The notes under the pieces were generated by a model. The model was given only the letters and a program-made list of their open reading frames with translations, was not told the origin of the DNA and ran no database searches. A stretch of 10,740 nucleotides of DNA from Pararhodospirillum photometricum DSM 122 (GTDB lineage: Bacteria > Pseudomonadota > Alphaproteobacteria > Rhodospirillales > Rhodospirillaceae): the NCBI RefSeq assembly GCF_000284415.1, contig NC_017059.1:750384-761123 (forward strand), given 5' to 3'. This document shows, in pieces, positions 1 through 6,501 of this stretch (the first letter of the stretch is position 1; the number at the start of each line of letters is the position of its first letter). A program made the translations under genes and the position numbers.

Positions 1-1
1 G

Positions 2-1015
2 GAGGAGCTGGAGAGTTTGCGGCGGGCAGCGTATGAGGTGACGACCCGCGTTTTGGGGGATGTCGTTCATTACCGGGGGCTTGTTGAGCTTTCCAATATT
101 TGTACCCTCGACTGTTATTATTGTGGGATTCGCAAGGGGAATAAGGCGGTCGAGCGCTACACCCTGAGCCGGGAAGAGGTGGTCGAGGCGGCGTTGTGGG
201 CGGCGGACGCCGGCTATGGCTCCTGTGTGTTGCAAGCCGGCGAGCGTCGCGACCCGGCCTTTGTCGCGTTCATCGAGGACTGTGTGCGGACCATCAAGGA
301 GCGTTCGGTGAGTTCCGCCTTGCCCGAGGGCCTGGGCATCACCTTGTCGCTCGGCGAACAGGACCGCGACACCTTCGCCCGCTGGCATGCGGCCGGGGCC
401 CATCGTTATTTGCTGCGCATCGAGACCACCAACCCCGCCCTGTTCGCCCGCCTGCATCCGCCCAGCCAACGCCTAGAAACCCGCTTGCAGGCGCTGAAGG
501 ATCTGCGCGCGGTCGGTTTTCAGGTCGGCACCGGGGTGATGATTGGTCTGCCCGGGCAAACCTTGGCCGATCTCGTCGCCGACATCCGCTTTTTTGCCCG
601 CGAAGCCATCGACATGATCGGCATGGGCCCCTACTTGCCGGCACCAGGCAACGCCATGCCAGACGCCCCGCTGTTGCCCCCGGACCAACGCTTGGCCCTG
701 GCTCTCAAAATGATCGCGGTGTGCCGTCTGGTGCTGCGTGACGTCAACATCGCCGCCACCACCGCCTTACAAGCCCTGGTCCCCGACGGACGCGAACGCG
801 GCATCTCGTTCGGCGCCAACGTCACCATGCCCAGCCTGACCCCGCGCGCGGTTCGGCGCAATTATCAACTCTACGACGGCAAACCCTGCCTCGACGAAGC
901 CCGCGCCGACTGCCGGCTGTGCCTGGAATCGCGGGTGCGCCGCACTGGTCGGCGAGTCGGCTGGAACGCCTGGGGCGACGCGCCGGCGCATGCGCGCCGG
1001 AGTGCCACAAATTAA
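2..1015 (+). CDS. hydE: [FeFe]-hydrogenase H-cluster radical SAM maturase HydE (5'-truncated by window edge)
   Basis: HydE is a radical SAM enzyme that, with HydF and HydG, builds the H-cluster of [FeFe]-hydrogenase in the cytoplasm; it helps form the bridging dithiolate ligand. The radical SAM cluster motif CTLDCYYCG (CxxxCxxC) lies near the start, preceded by a VELSN stretch. HydE-type segments follow: VLQAGE, TLSLGEQ, HRYLLRIETTNP, GVMIGLPGQT, NIAATTALQAL and GANVTMPSLTP. The C-terminal C..C..C cluster (CLDEARADCRLCLE) occupies the place of the extra-cluster region of HydE. The frame is open to the left edge. The first available start (TTG at 17) is probably internal, since HydE proteins are about 350 residues and the residues coded before it (EELES) fit the family's N-terminal helix. 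The identity is secure; the true start is outside the window. The gene ends at TAA 1013-1015 and is followed by terminator-like hairpins. Confidence 0.95.
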   Translation, partial: EELESLRRAAYEVTTRVLGDVVHYRGLVELSNICTLDCYYCGIRKGNKAVERYTLSREEVVEAALWAADAGYGSCVLQAGERRDPAFVAFIEDCVRTIKERSVSSALPEGLGITLSLGEQDRDTFARWHAAGAHRYLLRIETTNPALFARLHPPSQRLETRLQALKDLRAVGFQVGTGVMIGLPGQTLADLVADIRFFAREAIDMIGMGPYLPAPGNAMPDAPLLPPDQRLALALKMIAVCRLVLRDVNIAATTALQALVPDGRERGISFGANVTMPSLTPRAVRRNYQLYDGKPCLDEARADCRLCLESRVRRTGRRVGWNAWGDAPAHARRSATN

Positions 1016-1017
1016 GG

Positions 1018-1100
1018 CCGGGAGGCACGGCCTCCCCAGACCCCACGATCAATGGAATGGAGGGGCCTGGGGAGGCTCGCCTCCCCAGCCTTAATTTTCG
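1018..1100 (+). terminator. Tandem GGGGAGGC/GCCTCCCC hairpins, probable hydE terminator
   Basis: Two GC-rich hairpins lie directly after the hydE stop. The first pairs gggaggc (1020-1026) with gcctccc (1030-1036). The second pairs ctggggaggc (1067-1076) with gcctccccag (1079-1088) and is followed by CCTTAATTTT. The right arm of the first can also pair with the left arm of the second, giving an alternative fold. The second hairpin with its flanks is nearly repeated at 7445-7478 after another gene, so this is a recurring terminator-like module. The T-tract is imperfect. Confidence 0.6.
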
Positions 1101-1107
1101 CGCAAAC

Positions 1108-1141
1108 GAAAAAACCCGCCCCGGAATCACCGGAGCGGGCT
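1108..1141 (-). terminator. Rho-independent terminator of the rRNA operon
   Basis: Read on the minus strand, cccgctccgg (1139-1130) pairs with ccggggcggg (1124-1115) around a 5-nt loop. The stem is 10 bp with one U-G wobble and is followed by six U residues (1114-1109). The wobble becomes an A-C mismatch on the plus strand, so the hairpin is built for minus-strand transcripts. It sits about 35 nt downstream of 5S rRNA. Confidence 0.9.
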
Positions 1142-1161
1142 TTCTAAGAGGATTTCTTTGA

Positions 1162-1307
1162 CAGACGGCTTTGAAGGCCTGGCGGCGACCGACTCTCCCA
1201 CGCCTTAAGACGCAGTACCATTGGCGCTGAACAGTTTCACGGCCGAGTTCGGGATGGGATCGGGTGTTTCCTGTTCGCCATGACCACCAAGCCATCGAAG
1301 CCGTCTG
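1162..1307 (-). repeat. Inverted repeat flanking 5S rRNA (precursor processing stem)
   Basis: cagacggctt (1162-1171) and aagccgtctg (1298-1307) are perfect 10-bp complements placed about 5 nt outside each end of 5S rRNA. In the transcript they would extend the 5S closing helix. That is the usual substrate for release of pre-5S RNA by RNase E or RNase III type cleavage. The role is inferred from position. Confidence 0.75.
1177..1292 (-). rRNA. rrf: 5S ribosomal RNA
   Basis: The minus strand carries hallmark 5S blocks in order: the 5' arm CTTGGTGGTCATGGCG, CACCCGATCCCATCCCGAAC, TCGGCCGTGAAAC, GGTACTGCGTCTTAAGG, GTGGGAGAGTCGGTCGCCGCC. The ends (GCTTGGTGG at 1292 inward and CCGCCAGGC ending at 1177) pair to form helix I. 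The length of about 116 nt is normal. The gene lies in the usual place, about 70 nt downstream of the 23S 3' end. No tRNA is seen between or after them. Confidence 0.95.
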
Positions 1308-1360
1308 ATGATGTCGTTATGGGAATTTACAAGCGCTAGGGCCGGCCTGGCCTCTGCGCG

Positions 1361-1613
<253 letters not shown>

Positions 1614-1644
1614 GTTTGACGCTATTGATAGAGTTAGAAGAGAC

Positions 1645-1866
1645 ATGAAAGATCCTGAAAGTGTAAAATTCAAAGATGTTAGCATCGTTGGATTTGAAGA
1701 TGGCAAGGTTGTGTGTGGAAAATATAATGCAAAAAATTCGTACGGAGCATACGTAGGCTATAATAAATTTGTATCAGATGGTGTTATTGTATCGTTTTAC
1801 GAGAATAAAATCTCCGACGTCCAAAATTCCATAAACGCTGGCATTATTGCTGCTTGCGGCCACTAG
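1645..1866 (+). CDS. AT-rich C-terminal fragment of a small secreted-type hypothetical protein
   Basis: The frame encodes KDPESVKFKDV, then VVCGKYNAKNSYGAYVGY, then KF. This matches a pattern I recall in short exported bacterial proteins of unknown function (KDPxSxxF...CGxxNxKNxxGgYxGxxxF). Such proteins normally start with a signal peptide about 25-30 residues before the KDP motif. Here the open frame runs back through AIDRVRRD to about 1614 and then enters 23S rRNA sequence, so the signal peptide is missing. ATG 1645 has only a weak GAAGAG upstream, and translation from it would give a leaderless 73-residue protein. Base composition is strikingly AT-rich (AAA, AAT, ATT and GTA codons) compared with the GC-rich neighbours, which suggests foreign origin. 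It is probably a pseudogene or a fragment produced by the junction; no function is known. Confidence 0.55.
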   Translation: MKDPESVKFKDVSIVGFEDGKVVCGKYNAKNSYGAYVGYNKFVSDGVIVSFYENKISDVQNSINAGIIAACGH

Positions 1867-2219
1867 GTAGGTCGTTGCCGGTACGAGGGTGGCTGCGCCA
1901 AAACCCATGCCACCCTCGGCCATTCCCTCTCGCTTCGTGTGCCAAATCACCTGCTAATTACGATCAGAGCCGATCAATCTGTGCCAAACCGCCCTTCGGG
2001 GCCATTTCAGTCTAACGTCCCGTTTTATCTCACCATTTCCCGCCTAATCCCACCTCCCCACCTTTGCCAAACCGATCACCTCCCCACACCCGCACCCCCA
2101 ACTTTCAAGAGGTATTATCGGACGGCGACCGCCCGGGATCAAGCACTCCCCAAAAAACGGCGCCCTGGTGCGGCGGCGGGGTTGGGGTAGGGGTTGCCTA
2201 GGTCGGGGGCGTGAGGCGC
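1867..2219. other. Gene-free interval, pyrimidine-rich on the plus strand
   Basis: No convincing gene is seen. A 10-bp inverted repeat (1884-1893 with 1909-1918) follows the AT-rich fragment. From about 1940 to 2110 the plus strand is very C/T-rich. The words gtgccaaa (1939 and 1981) and ttgccaaacc (2064) recur without regular spacing. From about 2160 the composition flips to G-rich just before the CRISPR trailer end. Open frames here lack codon bias and ribosome binding sites. Confidence 0.6.
1884..1918 (+). terminator. Hairpin after the AT-rich fragment, possible terminator
   Basis: cgagggtggc (1884-1893) and gccaccctcg (1909-1918) form a perfect 10-bp stem with a 15-nt loop, 18 nt after the stop of the AT-rich frame. 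There is no T-tract on either strand, so intrinsic termination is uncertain. Confidence 0.35.
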
Positions 2220-2248
2220 ACACAGACCTCGTCAGCGGCAGGGGATAC
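2220..2248 (-). repeat. Degenerate trailer-end CRISPR repeat
   Basis: It lies exactly 61 nt before the first intact repeat. The last 11 plus-strand bases (GCAGGGGATAC, 2238-2248) are identical to the repeat; the other 18 have diverged. Decay of the leader-distal repeat is typical of CRISPR arrays and supports a leader on the right. Confidence 0.8.
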
Positions 2249-2431
2249 GCCGCGATTATCCCCCAGGGGATGGAGATCGAGGGTTCATCCCTGCGCATGC
2301 AGGGGATACATCACCGCGTCGAGTGGCTCCCGCCCCGGCAAGGGTTCATCCCTGCGCATGCAGGGGATACGTTACTACCCTTTCCGCTGCTGTTGCCGCC
2401 CTGGGTTCATCCCTGCGCATGCAGGGGATAC
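2220..2431 (-). CRISPR. Mini CRISPR array, type I-E-like repeat, 3 intact repeats plus 1 degenerate
   Basis: Three identical 29-nt repeats start at 2281, 2342 and 2403, exactly 61 nt apart, giving 32-nt spacers (2310-2341 and 2371-2402). The repeat core CCCTGC-GCAT-GCAGGG is a 6-bp hairpin with a 4-nt loop. On the minus strand the repeat begins GTATCCCCTGC and ends GGGATGAACCC, like the E. coli I-E repeat (GTGTTCCCCGC...GGGATGAACCG). Transcription is therefore inferred to be leftward with the leader to the right of 2431. One further period to the left, 2220-2248 keeps only the GCAGGGGATAC end; it is a degenerate terminal repeat, adding a third 32-nt spacer at 2249-2280. No cas gene is in the window, so any interference machinery must be elsewhere. 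Spacer targets cannot be named without a search. Confidence 0.92.
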
Positions 2432-2707
2432 CCTCTTTGTAAGGGATTGACCGGAATGGGGGATTGAGTCAAGGACTTTCAGGGGTCTTGGGCTTTGTTG
2501 TCACCAGATCAATGTTGTGGCGTTTTACAAAGGTTTTTAGGGAGGGGGGCAAGGATCGGCACGTCAGTCTCCTGCGTTTTTGAGGTTTTATCGCCCACGA
2601 GCCCTTGGGGGGCGGCGGGCTGCTTGGCCTTCCCTGCTGAAGGGGATCTCTCTGATCAAGGCGGTCATTTCAGAGATCGACTGATGTCATTTTTCTCCCA
2701 AAAATAA
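2432..2707. other. Intergenic region holding the presumed CRISPR leader; no gene seen
   Basis: The stretch right of the last repeat is where the leader should be. Read leftward it contains TTGACT (2469-2464), a possible -35 element, but no good -10 is seen at the right distance. An inverted repeat, gatctct (2645-2651) with agagatc (2672-2678), lies 30 nt before the regulatory motif at 2708. Open frames across this interval have no supporting features. Confidence 0.5.
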
Positions 2708-2722
2708 GTATTTTCCGATCCT
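2708..2722 (+). promoter_or_regulatory. Motif copy 1, GTATTTTCCGATCCT
   Basis: First of six copies of GTATWTTCCGANNCT. It points to the YflT-type stress gene, whose ATG is 97 nt downstream. This copy is identical over 15 nt to the one upstream of the LpxR-type gene (8752-8766, minus). No TTGACA-like -35 is present upstream. Confidence 0.7.
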
Positions 2723-2819
2723 CCCGGTCGTCAAGCCCAAGCGGATACGCTGACCAGAGAGAGACAGCGGCCCCAGCCGGGGAGAGTGCGCTTCTCTCCA
2801 AACCCGGAAGGACACTACA

Positions 2820-3377
2820 ATGACTTCACCGGACGTGACGATTGCTGTCTTTTCCGATCATCTGGCGGCGGAGAATGCAGTCAAGATTTTGAGCGCCAAC
2901 GGCTTTCAAATGAACGCGATCAGTGTTGTTGGAAAAGGATACCATACAGAAGAGAAGGTGGTTGGCTTTTACAATACCGGAGACCGGGTGAAGTTCTGGG
3001 GCCTGCGGGGCGCCTTTTGGGGGGGGCTGTGGGCCTTGTTTCTTGGCGGTTTGCTGCTGACCTTGCCGGTCACCGGGCCTGTGATGGTTTTAGGGGGACT
3101 GGCCGCGACCGCCGTCGCCGTGGTGGAGAACGCCATCGTGGTGGGTGGCCTCAGCGCGCTCGGGGCTGCGCTTTACAGTCTTGGGCTCCCCAAGGACAGC
3201 GTGATCGAGTATGAGGCCGCCGTGATCGCCGACAACTTTTTGGTGATGGCCCATGGATCCCCTGAGGATATCGCTCGGGCCCGCGCTCTTCTCGCCTCCC
3301 TGGAGCCCACCCACTTGACGGTTCACGTCGGCGTGACCGCGGCCCAGCCTTCCCCTCTGCTGCCCGCGGAGACCTAA
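2820..3377 (+). CDS. General stress protein, YflT/GSP17M-type membrane protein
   Basis: This 185-residue protein has the layout of the heat-induced stress (YflT / general stress protein 17M) family. An N-terminal alpha/beta domain (about 5-45; VTIAVFSDHLAAENAVKIL, then ISVVGKGYHTEEKVVGFYNTGDR) is followed by hydrophobic glycine-rich segments around 61-104 and 105-122 that should cross or insert in the membrane. A C-terminal part follows (GLPKDSVIEYEAAVIADNFLVMAHG, 122-146). The biochemical function of the family is unknown. ATG 2820 is supported by GGAAGG with an 8-nt gap. The chaperone gene cbpA starts 4 nt after its stop, so the two form an operon with cbpM. Regulatory motif copy 1 lies 97 nt upstream. 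The family call is confident; its role here rests on neighbours. Confidence 0.88.
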   Translation: MTSPDVTIAVFSDHLAAENAVKILSANGFQMNAISVVGKGYHTEEKVVGFYNTGDRVKFWGLRGAFWGGLWALFLGGLLLTLPVTGPVMVLGGLAATAVAVVENAIVVGGLSALGAALYSLGLPKDSVIEYEAAVIADNFLVMAHGSPEDIARARALLASLEPTHLTVHVGVTAAQPSPLLPAET

Positions 3378-3381
3378 GGAG

Positions 3382-4335
3382 GTGGCGGCGCCTGATCCGT
3401 ACGCGACGCTTGGCGTGGCCCGGACCGCGAGCCAAGACGAGATCCATCGTGCTTATCGCGCGTTGGCCAAGGAGCATCATCCCGACCTGAACCCGGGCAA
3501 TGCCCTGGCCGAAGAGCGGTTCAAGAATGTCTCGGTGGCTCACGACGTTCTGTCGGACCCGGAAAGGCGCGGGCGTTTTGACCGGGGCGAAATCAATGCT
3601 ACCGGGCTGGAGCAACCGACCTCTGCGTTTTACCGCGACTTTGCCGAGACGGATCCAGAGCGCCGCTATAGCCGGCGCCGGCCCTCTGCGACACAGGGCC
3701 CGTCCCAGAGCTGGGACCCCGGCGATCTCAACGACCTGTTGAACTCCCTGTTTGACGATCCTGCGTCGCGTCCGGGCGGGGCTCGGGCACGGCGCGGGCG
3801 CGACGTCTCGTCCTTTTTGGATGTTGGGTTTCTTGATGCCCTTCGCGGCGCCTCCCAGCGTGTGGAGGTTCCCGGGGGACGCGTTTTGGACATCAAAATT
3901 GCACCGGGAACCCCCGATGGGCAGACCTTACGCTTGCGCGGCCAGGGGGGGGCTGGATCCCACGGCGGGGCACCGGGGGATGCCCTGATCACCATTCGCG
4001 TTGGGTCTCACCCGTTCTTTCGCCGCAGTGGCCAAGACCTCCGGTTGGATCTGCCGATCTCGCTGCCCGAGGCGGTTCTTGGGGGAGCGGTCACCGTGCC
4101 GACGCCCGGTGGCCCTGTGAGCGTCCGGCTGGCTCCCTATTCGGAAAGCGGCACGACCCTTCGCTTGCGCCAACGGGGCGTTCCGGCTTGGGGCGGCGAC
4201 GCGGCGGGGGATCTCCTCGCCACGCTGCGCGTGGTGATTGGCCCCGCAGACGCTGCCTTGGAAACGTTTTTGCGCGCATGGACGCCAGAGCCCCCTCTCA
4301 CTCCCCGCCAGGCGATGGAGACACCCCATGATTAG
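3382..4335 (+). CDS. cbpA: DnaJ-family co-chaperone, CbpA type (class B J-protein)
   Basis: J-proteins stimulate the ATPase of DnaK and deliver unfolded clients. The J domain covers about residues 5-68 (DPYATLGV..., HPD at 33-35, AHDVLSDPERR). A linker rich in Gly, Arg and Ser runs to about 138, then come the two C-terminal substrate-binding barrels (DIKIAPGTPDGQTLRLRGQG; HPFFRRSGQDLRLDLPIS; LRLRQRGVP). There is no CxxCxGxG zinc finger, which separates it from true DnaJ, and the length (317) suits CbpA. The only possible start before the J domain is GTG 3382. The perfect AAGGAGG (3376-3382) runs into that start and is too close to serve it, so GCGGAGA at about 3367 is the more likely ribosome site. 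The gene overlaps cbpM by 8 nt. Confidence 0.93.
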   Translation: MAAPDPYATLGVARTASQDEIHRAYRALAKEHHPDLNPGNALAEERFKNVSVAHDVLSDPERRGRFDRGEINATGLEQPTSAFYRDFAETDPERRYSRRRPSATQGPSQSWDPGDLNDLLNSLFDDPASRPGGARARRGRDVSSFLDVGFLDALRGASQRVEVPGGRVLDIKIAPGTPDGQTLRLRGQGGAGSHGGAPGDALITIRVGSHPFFRRSGQDLRLDLPISLPEAVLGGAVTVPTPGGPVSVRLAPYSESGTTLRLRQRGVPAWGGDAAGDLLATLRVVIGPADAALETFLRAWTPEPPLTPRQAMETPHD

Positions 4336-4678
4336 TCTCGACGTCCTCATCATTCAGCTCTCCGGCCTCACCCAAGAAGATCTGAAGCGATGGATCGACA
4401 ACGAGTGGGTGCGACCGGATGAAGAGGACGGAACCTATGTGTTCAGGGATATTGATGTCGCCCGGGTCAGGCTGATCCGGGAGTTGCGCGATGAGATGTT
4501 GGTCAACGAGGACGCCCTGCCCATCGTGCTGTCGTTGCTCGACCAGCTTTACGACCTGCGCCGGCGTCTGCGTGATTTGCGGCATGCTTTGCTCCACATG
4601 CCGCCCGACGAAATGCACCGTATTCTGACCTGTCACCTGATGTCCGACGATGTTTATTATAATGATAATGAAGATTAA
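4328..4678 (+). CDS. cbpM: Chaperone modulator CbpM
   Basis: CbpM binds the J domain of CbpA and inhibits its co-chaperone and DNA-binding activities in the cytoplasm. The 116-residue protein has a MerR-like helical first half (LTQEDLKRWIDNEWVRP, 14-30; YVFRDIDVARVRLIRELRDEM, 37-57). A long amphipathic helix follows (about 63-90; VLSLLDQLYDLRRRLRDLRHAL), as in the family. ATG 4328 overlaps the cbpA stop (ATGATTAG) and has GGAG 8 nt upstream, so the two genes are probably translationally coupled. A longer frame starting inside cbpA is rejected on this ground. The order cbpA-cbpM is the known arrangement. The last residues (DDVYYNDNED) are acidic. A hairpin terminator follows 11 nt after the stop. 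Confidence 0.93.
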   Translation: MISLDVLIIQLSGLTQEDLKRWIDNEWVRPDEEDGTYVFRDIDVARVRLIRELRDEMLVNEDALPIVLSLLDQLYDLRRRLRDLRHALLHMPPDEMHRILTCHLMSDDVYYNDNED

Positions 4679-4682
4679 GAAA

Positions 4683-4728
4683 TAAAAAAGGGGAGCCCGA
4701 ATATGCCGGGTTCCCCTTCATTAATTTT
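4683..4728. terminator. Bidirectional terminator between convergent cbpM and PRC-barrel gene
   Basis: ggggagcccg (4690-4699) pairs with cgggttcccc (4707-4716) around a 7-nt loop. On the plus strand all ten pairs form (one G-U) and TTCATTAATTTT follows, ending the stress-protein/cbpA/cbpM transcript. On the minus strand one A-C mismatch appears, but a run of six U follows, so it can also end the transcript of the PRC-barrel gene. Confidence 0.85.
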
Positions 4729-4745
4729 AAAAATATAGATTTTGG

Positions 4746-5135
4746 CTACTTACTGTATTTGTAGCTGGGAAGGTCTTCCAGAGACTTTTTTGTCGCCTCT
4801 GGCAGGACCATCTTGTTTTCGGTGACCTGGATCGCGCTGAAGGGAACCACAACGTACTTGGCCCCTACCCCCAGGAATCCACCGACCGACAAAACCGCAA
4901 AGGGGACCTTTTCGTCGGGGGTCACAATCAAGTCATCAACGGTGCCCACCGTCTCGTTGGCCTTATTGACAACAGAGCCGCCCACCACCTTGGAAACCCG
5001 ATAGCCGGTTGCCAGCGTGCTCATATCGACCTGGACTGTGGCAAGGGTCTGGGGCACCCCTTGGGCGTACCCTTCATTGACCCCGGTTACCGTCAAAACA
5101 GCGGCGACCCAGATAAAGATCAAATTGATTTTCAT
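4746..5135 (-). CDS. Secreted PRC-barrel domain protein
   Basis: The 129-residue protein starts with a signal peptide (about 1-24: MKIN, hydrophobic LIFIWVAAVLTVTGV, cleavage near GYAQ). A PRC-barrel fold follows, about 44-110 (TGYRVSKVVGGSVVNKANE, VGTVDDLIV, PFAVLSVGGFLGVGAKYVVVPFSAI). PRC-barrels are small beta domains found in RimM, the photosynthetic reaction-centre H subunit and many stress-linked single-domain proteins; the ligand of exported forms is unknown. Start ATG 5135 is chosen because GGAGAGG lies 5 nt upstream and the signal peptide begins there; a start 19 codons earlier would bury it. csbD lies 134 nt upstream on the same strand, so the two may share a transcript from the motif at 5640-5654. 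Confidence 0.88.
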   Translation of the reverse strand: MKINLIFIWVAAVLTVTGVNEGYAQGVPQTLATVQVDMSTLATGYRVSKVVGGSVVNKANETVGTVDDLIVTPDEKVPFAVLSVGGFLGVGAKYVVVPFSAIQVTENKMVLPEATKKSLEDLPSYKYSK

Positions 5136-5174
5136 GGGGCCTCTCCCCTCGCGTGGAGTCCAGATGAAACCTTG

Positions 5175-5186
5175 ATGACATGTCAT
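5175..5186. promoter_or_regulatory. 12-bp perfect palindrome ATGACATGTCAT
   Basis: The perfect palindrome sits 40 nt upstream of the PRC-barrel start, in the gap to csbD. It could be an operator for a dimeric regulator or part of the leader RNA. Position is the only support. Confidence 0.3.
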
Positions 5187-5269
5187 GTGCAAAACTCCGA
5201 AGGAGATCCTTTTGACGAGAGAACGGAGTGAAATGGGAGTCAGTTTCAGCCCCGCTCTCTCGGTACCGT

Positions 5270-5440
5270 TTACTCCTTGAGTTTGTCCCGAGCGCCACCG
5301 ATGGCGTTTTGGACCTTGCCCTCAACCTTCTCCAGCTTGCCCTCCTGGCTCATCTTGGCGTCGCCGAGGACCTTGCCCGTGGCCTCCTTGACGGCACCCT
5401 TGGCTTGCTTGGCGGCGCCGGCGATCCGGTCCTTATCCAT
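5270..5440 (-). CDS. CsbD family stress protein
   Basis: This 56-residue hydrophilic protein begins MDKDRIAGAAKQAKGAVKEA and continues TGKVLGDAKMSQEGKLEKVEGKVQNAIGG. It shows the repeating G-x-x-K/A pattern of the CsbD family, with a K-G-x-x-K-E-x-x-G-K core. Family members are induced by general stress in many bacteria (sigma-B dependent in Bacillus subtilis) and are probably largely disordered; their molecular role is unknown. ATG 5440 is preferred because AGAGGG lies 7 nt upstream and homologues start with MDKDR/MNKD. Upstream in-frame starts would add residues (MMTGFSSWSNKQKEGTD) unlike the family. Regulatory motif copy 2 lies about 200 nt upstream on the same strand, implying a long leader if it marks the promoter. 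Confidence 0.92.
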   Translation of the reverse strand: MDKDRIAGAAKQAKGAVKEATGKVLGDAKMSQEGKLEKVEGKVQNAIGGARDKLKE

Positions 5441-5838
5441 ATCAGTTCCCTCTTTTTGCTTGTTGCTCCACGACGAAAATCCAGTCATCATCGCCCCTTT
5501 ATTGGAAAAATAGTTGCGCGGACCAGAGTCGCAGTGGATTCCGCGGTGTCGCAAAGGATGAAAGAGGCGCGCTTTTATTGGATCTGGCGCGACTTTCTTG
5601 CGACATTTTTTATCCTAAGCACGATGAATGAATGGCGTTAGTATCGGAATATACCCATGGCTTTCCATTCCGCCCCTAAAGAATGAAGAGTTTGCGGGGC
5701 TTGGCCTCCTCGTTCTTTCCTTTTCTCCCTAAGGCGAGACGGTCATGTCATCCGCTGATCGGGATCGGACGTGGTGCGCCAGGTGTCCTCCCGGAGGGAG
5801 CTTCCCCTTTCTGCCCCACCAGACGAAAAAGCCTGTGA
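5441..5838. other. Divergent intergenic region between csbD and the DUF4398-like gene
   Basis: No gene is supported. The interval to 6084 holds two copies of the regulatory motif pointing outward: 5640-5654 toward csbD and 5839-5853 toward the gene at 6085. It is thus a divergent control region with leaders of about 200 and 230 nt. An AT-rich stretch (about 5862-5900) follows the right-hand motif. No good TTGACA/TATAAT pair is seen. Confidence 0.55.
5640..5654 (-). promoter_or_regulatory. Motif copy 2, GTATATTCCGATACT
   Basis: Read on the minus strand, it points to csbD (start 5440) and possibly on to the PRC-barrel gene. It matches GTATWTTCCGANNCT fully and is the mirror partner of the copy at 5839. 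Confidence 0.7.
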
Positions 5839-5853
5839 GTATATTCCGAGTCT
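5839..5853 (+). promoter_or_regulatory. Motif copy 3, GTATATTCCGAGTCT
   Basis: It points to the secreted helical protein gene at 6085 and the OmpA-domain lipoprotein behind it, 231 nt before the first ATG. It matches the consensus fully. Confidence 0.7.
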
Positions 5854-6084
5854 ATCTCCCTCGTATTATATCGTTTAATTATTGATAATCGATGGAGAAG
5901 CCCCAAAATTAACTTATGGGCCCGCGCTAGTCATCAGGCTCGTATTTTCTATATTCCTCTTGATGGGCTTTTTACTATCGAATCGATTTCATTATTTCTG
6001 CCCACCCACCATTCGGGAGGGCTCCGGCCTGCGATGGCGCACGGCTGCCAGCCTCTCCTCTCCTCCTTGTCTCCAGGAGATGAC

Positions 6085-6486
6085 ATGACCCACCCCCTCC
6101 CTCCCAAGACCACGTCGCGGTGGCTGCTGGCCGCCGGGCTTGCCGCAGTGGCCTGCACGGCCAGCCTAGGCAGCGCTTATGCCGATGATCTGAATACCCG
6201 CCCGGATGCCCGGACGGCGATCGCCCGGGCCGAAGCGAAAATCGAGCTGGTGTCGCGTGAATCTCCGGCCGCGACGCAATATCCGTCGTTTTCCATGGCC
6301 CAGGAGAAGCTGAAGGAGGCTCGGGCAGCCTCGGCGCGCGGGAATGATCAACAGGCCCAATGGCGGGCGTCGGAAGCCGAGTTGCTCGCTGACACCACCG
6401 CGGGCACCTCTCGCCTGTCCTCTTTGGAAAGGATCCGCACTGAAACCAGCCATAGCATCAAGATGCTGACCTCCGAACACAAATAG
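6085..6486 (+). CDS. Periplasmic helical protein, DUF4398-like
   Basis: The 133-residue product has an N-terminal signal peptide (about 1-33: basic start, LLAAGLAAVACTASLGS, cleavage near AYA-DD). The rest is an all-helical domain (ARTAIARAEAKIELV; FSMAQEKLKEARAASARGND; QWRASEAELLADTTAG) of the TPR-like pattern annotated as DUF4398. Such domains often precede an OmpA domain, and the next gene encodes exactly that combination, so this may be a soluble partner or duplicated module. ATG 6085 is chosen over an earlier in-frame start because CAGGAGA lies 5-6 nt upstream and the signal peptide begins there. The gap to the next gene is 15 nt, so they form one operon. Function is not known. Confidence 0.78.
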   Translation: MTHPLPPKTTSRWLLAAGLAAVACTASLGSAYADDLNTRPDARTAIARAEAKIELVSRESPAATQYPSFSMAQEKLKEARAASARGNDQQAQWRASEAELLADTTAGTSRLSSLERIRTETSHSIKMLTSEHK

Positions 6487-6501
6487 TCAGGAGAGCTCCC
6501 T

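Noticed and set aside
196..741. Long plus-strand frame of 181 residues inside hydE
   Set aside because: Out-of-frame shadow with arginine/proline-rich low-complexity product, typical of GC-rich coding DNA; hydE accounts for the region.
822..1295. Minus-strand frame of 157 residues over the hydE end and 5S rRNA
   Set aside because: It crosses an rRNA gene, a terminator and hydE; no domain or ribosome site.
1293..1360. Possible tRNA between 5S and 23S rRNA
   Set aside because: No cloverleaf or T-loop sequence is seen on either strand.
2168..2467. Frames across the CRISPR array with a repeated peptide
   Set aside because: The peptide repeat only reflects translation of the CRISPR repeats; the 61-nt period is not a multiple of three.
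2850..2864. GTCTTTTCCGATCAT inside the YflT-type gene
   Set aside because: Resembles the motif but differs at conserved positions and is explained by the coding sequence.
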